From: Patescibacteria group bacterium
Lineage (GTDB): Bacteria; Patescibacteriota; Microgenomatia; UBA1400; MFAQ01
DNA: 10,961 nucleotides
NCBI GenBank assembly: GCA_018817845.1
Contig: JAHITH010000094.1
Location: 1 to 10,961 of the forward strand
Reading direction: 5' to 3'
The notes beneath the pieces are model-generated. The model searched no databases and was not told the DNA's origin. It saw nothing but the letters and a program-made list of their open reading frames with translations. Made by a program: the position numbers and the translations under genes. Positions 7,476 through 10,961 of the stretch are shown piece by piece (the stretch's first letter is position 1; each line of letters opens with the position of its first letter).

Positions 7476-8027
7476 ATGACTAATAAAAAAATGCAAATTC
7501 CCTTGACAAAACTTAAGGCAGTAATGCTTTATTTAGCCAATAATACAAATCCAAGACACGCAGGCAAGACTAAGTTTATGAAACTTTTTTACTTTCTGGA
7601 TTTTCTTCATGTAAAAAAATACGCATCTCCCATAACGGGGGATCAGTACTACAACTTAGACAAAGGCCCCATCCCGACCGTGATACTAAATATGGTAAAT
7701 GAATTATCCTCAGATCCAGAGAGTTCTGAAATAGCAGATTCCATTGCCATAGAAAAACCCACTAATTCCTTGATGCAAAAAATTGTTCCAATTCGAAAAT
7801 TTACAAATGATGACAAGAAATTATTTTCTAAAAGTGAAATGGACACACTCCAAGAAGTTGTTCGCAGATTCAAAGATACAGATACAAACAGCATTGTAAA
7901 AATGTCTCATAAAGAGGCTCCCTGGAAAGATACGAACTATAGAGATCCAATACCGTACTCATTGGCTGGTAGAGATTCAGACTGTCTCTATTCAGAAAAA
8001 GATCTTGAAATACTTAATTCATTATAG
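7476..8027 (+). CDS. Panacea (DUF4065, SocA-like) domain protein, probable antitoxin
   Basis: The 183-residue protein has the DUF4065/Panacea signature in its first 70 residues: KLKAVMLYLANN, then KTKFMKLFYFLDFLHVKKYA, then SPITGDQYYNLDKGPIP, the usual order of helix, K-L-x-Y-x-x-D helix and G-P turn. The C-terminal part ends with the family-like KMSHKEAPWKDT block near residues 143-154. Panacea domains serve as antitoxins that bind many unrelated toxins, and SocA from Caulobacter is a member acting as a proteolytic adaptor. The gene is followed after two bases by a 129-codon gene, the classic two-gene arrangement of a toxin-antitoxin pair. It has a TATACT box 6 bases before its ATG. Base composition is visibly lower in GC than the nuclease gene further on, which suits a recently acquired module. 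Confidence 0.85.
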   Translation: MTNKKMQIPLTKLKAVMLYLANNTNPRHAGKTKFMKLFYFLDFLHVKKYASPITGDQYYNLDKGPIPTVILNMVNELSSDPESSEIADSIAIEKPTNSLMQKIVPIRKFTNDDKKLFSKSEMDTLQEVVRRFKDTDTNSIVKMSHKEAPWKDTNYRDPIPYSLAGRDSDCLYSEKDLEILNSL

Positions 8028-8029
8028 CA

Positions 8030-8419
8030 ATGCCTACTTCAACAATGGTAAGTTTTGGAGATGTATTCAATTACCAAGGTGATAATTATGTATTCCTAGC
8101 CGATTCACCAGAAAAAAAGATCGTTTATGCTGCTAGAATTTTAGATCATCAAGCATCTAAAAAACTACAAAAGTTACATGATCGATATGAATTTAAATCA
8201 AACTATGTTCCAGACAGCATGACTTGGGCCTTTGTTGTACTAAAAACAAAAGATTTCCAGGATTGTGTTGCCTGGCTTAATAATCCAGGCCATGACAACT
8301 CTCATCTATGTGCAGCCCATTCTAAATTAGACGAAGATGACTTAATAGAATTAAAAAAACAGGTGTTGGAAAGAAATCTCCCACCAGATTTAAAAGAAAA
8401 GCTAAAACAAACAACCTAA
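8030..8419 (+). CDS. Unknown protein paired with the Panacea gene, candidate toxin
   Basis: I do not recognise the family. The 129-residue product begins with a strand-rich segment (VSFGDVFNYQGDNYVFLADSPEKKIVYAARIL), which is how small SH3-like barrels of the PemK/MazF type often begin. It continues with DSMTWAFVVLKTKDFQDCVAWLNN (residues 63-86) and a lysine-rich helical tail (LIELKKQVLERN). Cysteines are at 79 and 94 and a histidine cluster at residues 89, 92 and 97. There is no signal peptide or membrane segment. The start is 2 bases after the Panacea gene stop, so the two are co-transcribed and probably translationally coupled. In Panacea operons the adjacent gene is commonly the toxin, so that is the working inference. 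A chaperone-like or immunity partner is possible. The SH3-like reading is a guess from strand pattern only. Confidence 0.8.
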   Translation: MPTSTMVSFGDVFNYQGDNYVFLADSPEKKIVYAARILDHQASKKLQKLHDRYEFKSNYVPDSMTWAFVVLKTKDFQDCVAWLNNPGHDNSHLCAAHSKLDEDDLIELKKQVLERNLPPDLKEKLKQTT

Positions 8420-8452
8420 CACCATACTCCACCCTGAACAAATCTTCTGGTG

Positions 8453-8458
8453 TAAACT
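8453..8458 (+). promoter_or_regulatory. -10 element (TAAACT) for the nuclease gene at 8466
   Basis: TAAACT, preceded directly by TG, ends 7 bases before the ATG at 8466 in a 46-base gap with no other feature. Transcription would begin at or one base before the start codon. Confidence 0.4.
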
Positions 8459-8465
8459 ATCTTTA

Positions 8466-9176
8466 ATGCCCAACAAGAAAAAGACTACCAAAACCAAGAA
8501 AGCCTCTGTTTCCAAGAAAAAAATCGCAGGTGTCATTGCTGGCACCATCATTGCCGGCACTTCTTTTTGGGCCTTAAAATCCGGCAACCATAAAGTTATT
8601 CTCCCCACATATCAAGCAGGCAGAGTAATTGATGGGGATACCTTTGACACAAAAAATGGACAAAGAATCCGACTGGCTGGCCTGGACGCCCCCGAAATAG
8701 GTTTCTGCGGCGCCGATGAAGCCAAAAAAGAACTGGAGAGACTTATTAAAAACAAACCGCTGTATATCAAGGTCATTTATGTTGACATGGGCCGACGATT
8801 AATAAGTTATGTTTACACCCCCAAGGGTTTAATTACTACACAGCTACTCAAGACCGGCTGGGCCAGAGTTGTCATGGGTAACAACGTAGAAAAACAAGCC
8901 CTGATTGCCGCCTCTGAATACGCTAAAAAAAACAATCTGGGTATTTACAGCCCCAAATGTCTTTCTAAAACACCTGAAAAACCTGGTTGTACAATCAAAG
9001 GAAATGTAAGAAAAGAACGAGATACAAAAATATACTCCATGCCAGGTTGCTCAGCCTACGAACAAATTTTTGTTCAGAAAGACAACGGAGATCAATGGTT
9101 CTGCACCGAAGCCGAGGCCAAAAAGGCCGGTTTTAAGCGTGCAGGGAATTGCGCCAATAATGTAAAAATCGAATAA
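8466..9176 (+). CDS. Membrane-anchored staphylococcal-type nuclease with cysteine-rich C-terminal module
   Basis: The 236-residue protein starts with a very basic region (residues 2-20), then a membrane segment or uncleaved signal at about 20-38 (IAGVIAGTIIAGTSFWAL). The thermonuclease (SNase) domain spans about 50-163. Catalytic residues of the family can be matched: D56 in VIDGDTF, R69 in RIRL, D74 and E77 in LDAPE, and R110 in DMGRR, so it should be active with calcium. Residues 170-236 form a second module with cysteines at 175, 195, 213 and 229, containing CTIKGNV, KIYSMPGC, WFCTEAEAKKAGFKRAGNC. This pattern is often seen after SNase domains and resembles the so-called sunset domain. The likely role is cutting DNA at the cell surface for nucleotide supply or DNA uptake, sensible for a small-genome host-dependent bacterium. 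That role is inference; the enzyme family is firm. Confidence 0.94.
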   Translation: MPNKKKTTKTKKASVSKKKIAGVIAGTIIAGTSFWALKSGNHKVILPTYQAGRVIDGDTFDTKNGQRIRLAGLDAPEIGFCGADEAKKELERLIKNKPLYIKVIYVDMGRRLISYVYTPKGLITTQLLKTGWARVVMGNNVEKQALIAASEYAKKNNLGIYSPKCLSKTPEKPGCTIKGNVRKERDTKIYSMPGCSAYEQIFVQKDNGDQWFCTEAEAKKAGFKRAGNCANNVKIE

Positions 9177-9204
9177 AATAAACCAGTCATTTACATAGCT
9201 CCTC

Positions 9205-9223
9205 AATTGCTTCAATAGCAATT
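9205..9223 (+). terminator. Hairpin after the nuclease gene, possible weak terminator
   Basis: AATTGCT (9205-9211) and AGCAATT (9217-9223) form a perfect 7-base stem with a 5-base loop TCAAT, 28 bases after the nuclease stop. The downstream sequence is T-rich only in patches, with no immediate run of T, so a Rho-independent terminator is not certain. The rest of the 128-base gap shows a T-rich stretch at 9251-9273 and the promoter of the next gene. Confidence 0.35.
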
Positions 9224-9289
9224 TATGATTTCTTATCTCATCATCCTGAATCTTTATATCTTTTATCTTTTTTCACCATACCTAAAGTA

Positions 9290-9295
9290 TATAAT
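9290..9295 (+). promoter_or_regulatory. -10 element (TATAAT) for the gluzincin-NUDIX pair
   Basis: A perfect TATAAT ends 9 bases before the ATG at 9305, the same spacing as at 5534-5539, predicting a leader of about 3 bases. The region upstream is T-rich but has no TTGACA-like box at 16-18 bases. Confidence 0.5.
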
Positions 9296-9304
9296 TATTT
9301 TAAG

Positions 9305-9967
9305 ATGATCATAAGTGCACAAACAAGCAGGGATAAATGGCTGGAGAAAGTTTACAAAAAAGCCATGGCAGAACTGGATGAATTTTTTGAGCTGAACTGG
9401 CAACAGAATCAGCCCAAAGTATTTATCGTTAAAAACAGAAAAGAAATAGATAAAATTTGGAATCAAAAAACTCCAAAATGGCTGGTTGGCTGGGGTGGTA
9501 GGCAATCTGGCGTGTATATTCTAGACAGAAAAAATTTCAAGAAAGAAAGTGACAATACATATACCAAGGAAAGATACTCTGCTTTACTTAAACATGAACT
9601 GGCCCATTGTTTTACCGACATTTTGACCGATGGGTATCGAAAACCTGTTTGGTTAAATGAAGGCATCTCAATTTATCTTTCTGGCCAGTTAAAACAATAT
9701 GAACAGCCAAAAAAATATAAACATTTCTTAAAATCCTTTGATAAGCAAAAAGAAGGGGTTTATGCAGAGGCCGGCTGGGTGGTGAAAACGTTAGTAGAAA
9801 AACACGGCAAGAAAAAATTATTTGATTTATTAAAACAAATCAAAACCACCAAACCAAACAAAAAAGAATTCAACAAGATATTTAAGGAAATTTACGGAGT
9901 CAAAACATCCATTACGCAACCTACCTCACGCCATAGCTTACGTAAAACTGGTAAAATCAGCCCATGA
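9305..9967 (+). CDS. Gluzincin metallopeptidase (peptidase MA-like)
   Basis: The 220-residue protein resembles the peptidase MA-like (Peptidase_MA_2) group. The zinc motif is HELAH at 97-101 (YSALLKHELAHCF), and the third ligand is E119 in KPVWLNEGISIYLSG, 18 residues after the second histidine, the gluzincin arrangement. Upstream strands (PKVFIVKNRKEIDKIW, then GVYILDRKNF) match the usual N-terminal half. The helix-rich C-terminal part includes EAGWVVKTLVEKHGKKKLFDLLKQI, which in this group closes the active site. There is no signal peptide or membrane segment, so it seems cytoplasmic, although many relatives are exported. The final 20 residues (ITQPTSRHSLRKTGKISP) are basic and unlike the rest and may be a new tail. 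Its stop overlaps the start of the NUDIX gene by 4 bases (ATGA). Substrate unknown. Confidence 0.88.
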   Translation: MIISAQTSRDKWLEKVYKKAMAELDEFFELNWQQNQPKVFIVKNRKEIDKIWNQKTPKWLVGWGGRQSGVYILDRKNFKKESDNTYTKERYSALLKHELAHCFTDILTDGYRKPVWLNEGISIYLSGQLKQYEQPKKYKHFLKSFDKQKEGVYAEAGWVVKTLVEKHGKKKLFDLLKQIKTTKPNKKEFNKIFKEIYGVKTSITQPTSRHSLRKTGKISP

Positions 9968-10410
9968 CATTTAAATATCAAATCAGAGTTAGATTAGTAA
10001 TAATTAATGACGATAAGTTACTTTTAGAATACGTCACCGATGAAGATTTTTATTTCTACCCTGGTGGTAGAGTAGAGAACTACGAAACCATAAAATCAGC
10101 CGCAGAAAGAGAAATGCAAGAAGAGCTTGGTGTCCAATTTACCTTTAAAAAGATTTTATATATAAGAGAGTTCATCGAGCCAGATCAAGAAGAACACAGC
10201 CTTGAAATGTTTGTATTAGGAGAGTTAGATAATTACGATATCTCAAAAAATAAAGACGACCCCGATTACAAAGAAAATCACGAGTTTTCCTGGGTTGATA
10301 TAAACAAGCTGCCAGATAAACTATATCCGGTAACTCTCACCAAGAAACTAGCTGCCGATTTCCACCAAGATTTTCCCAACCAAGGTGAGTACCTGGGAGC
10401 AGCAAAATAA
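9964..10410 (+). CDS. NUDIX hydrolase
   Basis: The 148-residue protein carries a complete Nudix box, GX5EX7REUXEEXGU: G35, E41, R49, E50, E53, E54, G56 (PGGRVENYETIKSAAERE then MQEELGV). These enzymes hydrolyse a nucleoside diphosphate linked to another group, using divalent metal held by the REXXEE helix. The N-terminal strand (YQIRVRLVIINDDKLLLEYV) and the later HEFSWVDINKLPDKLYP segment fit the usual fold and length. No substrate-specific signature is recognisable, so roles such as cleaning oxidised nucleotides or processing sugar-nucleotides cannot be told apart. It starts inside the stop codon of the metallopeptidase gene, so the two are translated from one mRNA, though a functional link between them is not obvious. 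Confidence 0.93.
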   Translation: MTFKYQIRVRLVIINDDKLLLEYVTDEDFYFYPGGRVENYETIKSAAEREMQEELGVQFTFKKILYIREFIEPDQEEHSLEMFVLGELDNYDISKNKDDPDYKENHEFSWVDINKLPDKLYPVTLTKKLAADFHQDFPNQGEYLGAAK

Positions 10411-10435
10411 ATTCAGAAAATTCCTTAATCTTAAA

Positions 10436-10541
10436 ACCTTGAGAGTGGCGCTTCTAGCAAGCTACGCAGGATCTGACCTTGGAAGGCTTGTTTAAAATTA
10501 AGTTTGAGGAGTAGTTTAAGAGTGTAACTAGAGGGAAATGA
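10436..10541 (+). pseudogene. Decayed 3' fragment of the small membrane-protein gene at 7161-7448
   Basis: Bases 10481-10520 match 7391-7430 at 38 of 40 positions, and the 40 bases before that match more loosely. Read in frame from 10442, the product is RVALLASYAGSDL, corresponding to RIALLAGYASSDL of the intact gene. A two-base deletion near 10476-10480 then shifts the frame to EGLFKIKFEE, a TAG replaces the glutamine codon, and FKSVTRGK follows before a TGA at 10539-10541. The N-terminal two thirds of the gene are missing: nothing in 10411-10435 resembles them. It is therefore a truncated, frameshifted and stop-containing copy, in the same orientation as the intact gene about 3.1 kb upstream. 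Confidence 0.85.
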
Positions 10542-10547
10542 GCCTTT

Positions 10548-10943
10548 TTACCTGGTTCTGTGTAATTTTTTTAACCCTTTTTGTTGCTTTCTTAATCTAG
10601 ACTCTGATCCTTCGACTACTTTTTTCCCTTCGGGAGTTGTATGGGCCATGAACACTTCAAACAATTTTAACCATTGAGTAATAGTTAAATCAGACGGTTT
10701 TGTTTTTTTGATTTCCAAATTATTTGCCAACAGATGTCTTTGTTTTGATGTAAAGACATCTTTAAATGCATCTAAAATTGTTGGTTGCCATTGATTATAT
10801 CCGTAAACAACAAAGTCTCTATACCATTGACGGAACTGCTCTTCTACTAAGGGTTGCTTTCTTTTTCTAAGCTCCGCTAAGACAACATTTACTTTTGGAA
10901 CAGGAACAAATTCATTTTTATTAATATTTGTTATTACCCTCAT
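10548..10943 (-). CDS. Hypothetical protein of about 131 residues
   Basis: I do not recognise a family. The frame reads from ATG at 10943 to a TAA at 10548-10550. It remains open through the last 18 bases of the window, so the true start may lie further upstream. The product is mostly helical, soluble, without cysteine or membrane segment. It has aromatic-rich helices (EEQFRQWYRDFVVYGYNQWQ at about 34-53; LTITQWLKLFEVFMAH at 86-101) and a strongly basic C-terminal tail (SRLRKQQKGLKKLHRTR), which could bind nucleic acid. It is the only minus-strand gene and converges on the NUDIX gene and the pseudogene. No terminator hairpin is evident between them. The long coherent amino-acid pattern supports coding; function is unknown. 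Confidence 0.7.
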   Translation of the reverse strand: MRVITNINKNEFVPVPKVNVVLAELRKRKQPLVEEQFRQWYRDFVVYGYNQWQPTILDAFKDVFTSKQRHLLANNLEIKKTKPSDLTITQWLKLFEVFMAHTTPEGKKVVEGSESRLRKQQKGLKKLHRTR

Positions 10944-10961
10944 CTTAAACCATGGTTGTAA

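Noticed and set aside
9263..9505. Minus-strand frame overlapping the metallopeptidase promoter and 5' end
   Set aside because: It overlaps a gene with a clear HELAH/E gluzincin motif and has no recognisable product.
1..10961. CRISPR array, tRNA or rRNA gene, insertion sequence or inverted terminal repeats
   Set aside because: I found no regularly spaced repeats, no cloverleaf-like sequence and no transposase-like protein on either strand.
1..10961. Alternative genetic code with UGA read as glycine, as in some Patescibacteria
   Set aside because: No recognisable domain is interrupted by in-frame TGA, glycine uses GGN throughout, and the metallopeptidase gene ends at a TGA in an ATGA overlap.

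Overview
The window reads as part of a small, AT-rich bacterial genome. Genes are packed with gaps of 1-2 bases or short overlaps, lysine/asparagine/isoleucine-rich proteins dominate, and no gene has a convincing Shine-Dalgarno sequence. Several transcription-unit heads instead have a -10-like hexamer only 5-9 bases before the start codon, which suggests leaderless or nearly leaderless mRNAs. Together with the many small lineage-restricted proteins, this fits a Candidate Phyla Radiation (Patescibacteria, Microgenomates-like) bacterium. That placement is inference; there is no rRNA or ribosomal protein gene to confirm it. The standard bacterial code fits: TAA, TAG and one TGA act as stops.

Left half (1-6475), a restriction-modification island. 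It opens with the 3' end of an unidentified gene. This is followed, one base later, by hsdS (type I specificity subunit with two target-recognition domains), then hsdR (DEAD-like translocase with a PD-(D/E)XK nuclease domain), then a YgjP/DUF45 zinc metallopeptidase. These appear to be one transcription unit. The methylase gene hsdM is not visible and presumably lies upstream. A separately promoted gene follows, coding for a protein with an N-terminal PD-(D/E)XK-like nuclease domain and a C-terminal DUF5655-like domain.

Middle (6476-7450). A possible 33-codon gene precedes two small membrane-protein genes. One encodes a single-pass protein with a coiled coil and four cysteines, the other a short glycine-rich hydrophobic protein. 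The two share an 18/22-base matching promoter-region element and are probably co-regulated.

Right half (7451-10961). A Panacea (DUF4065) domain gene is followed 2 bases later by an unknown 129-residue protein, a likely antitoxin-toxin pair. Next comes a membrane-anchored staphylococcal-type nuclease with a cysteine-rich C-terminal module, suited to breaking down external DNA. After it lie a gluzincin metallopeptidase and a NUDIX hydrolase joined by an ATGA overlap. Immediately downstream is a frameshifted, stop-containing remnant of the small membrane-protein gene at 7161-7448. It is in the same orientation, so two related segments bracket about 3 kb. The window ends with a minus-strand gene of unknown function.
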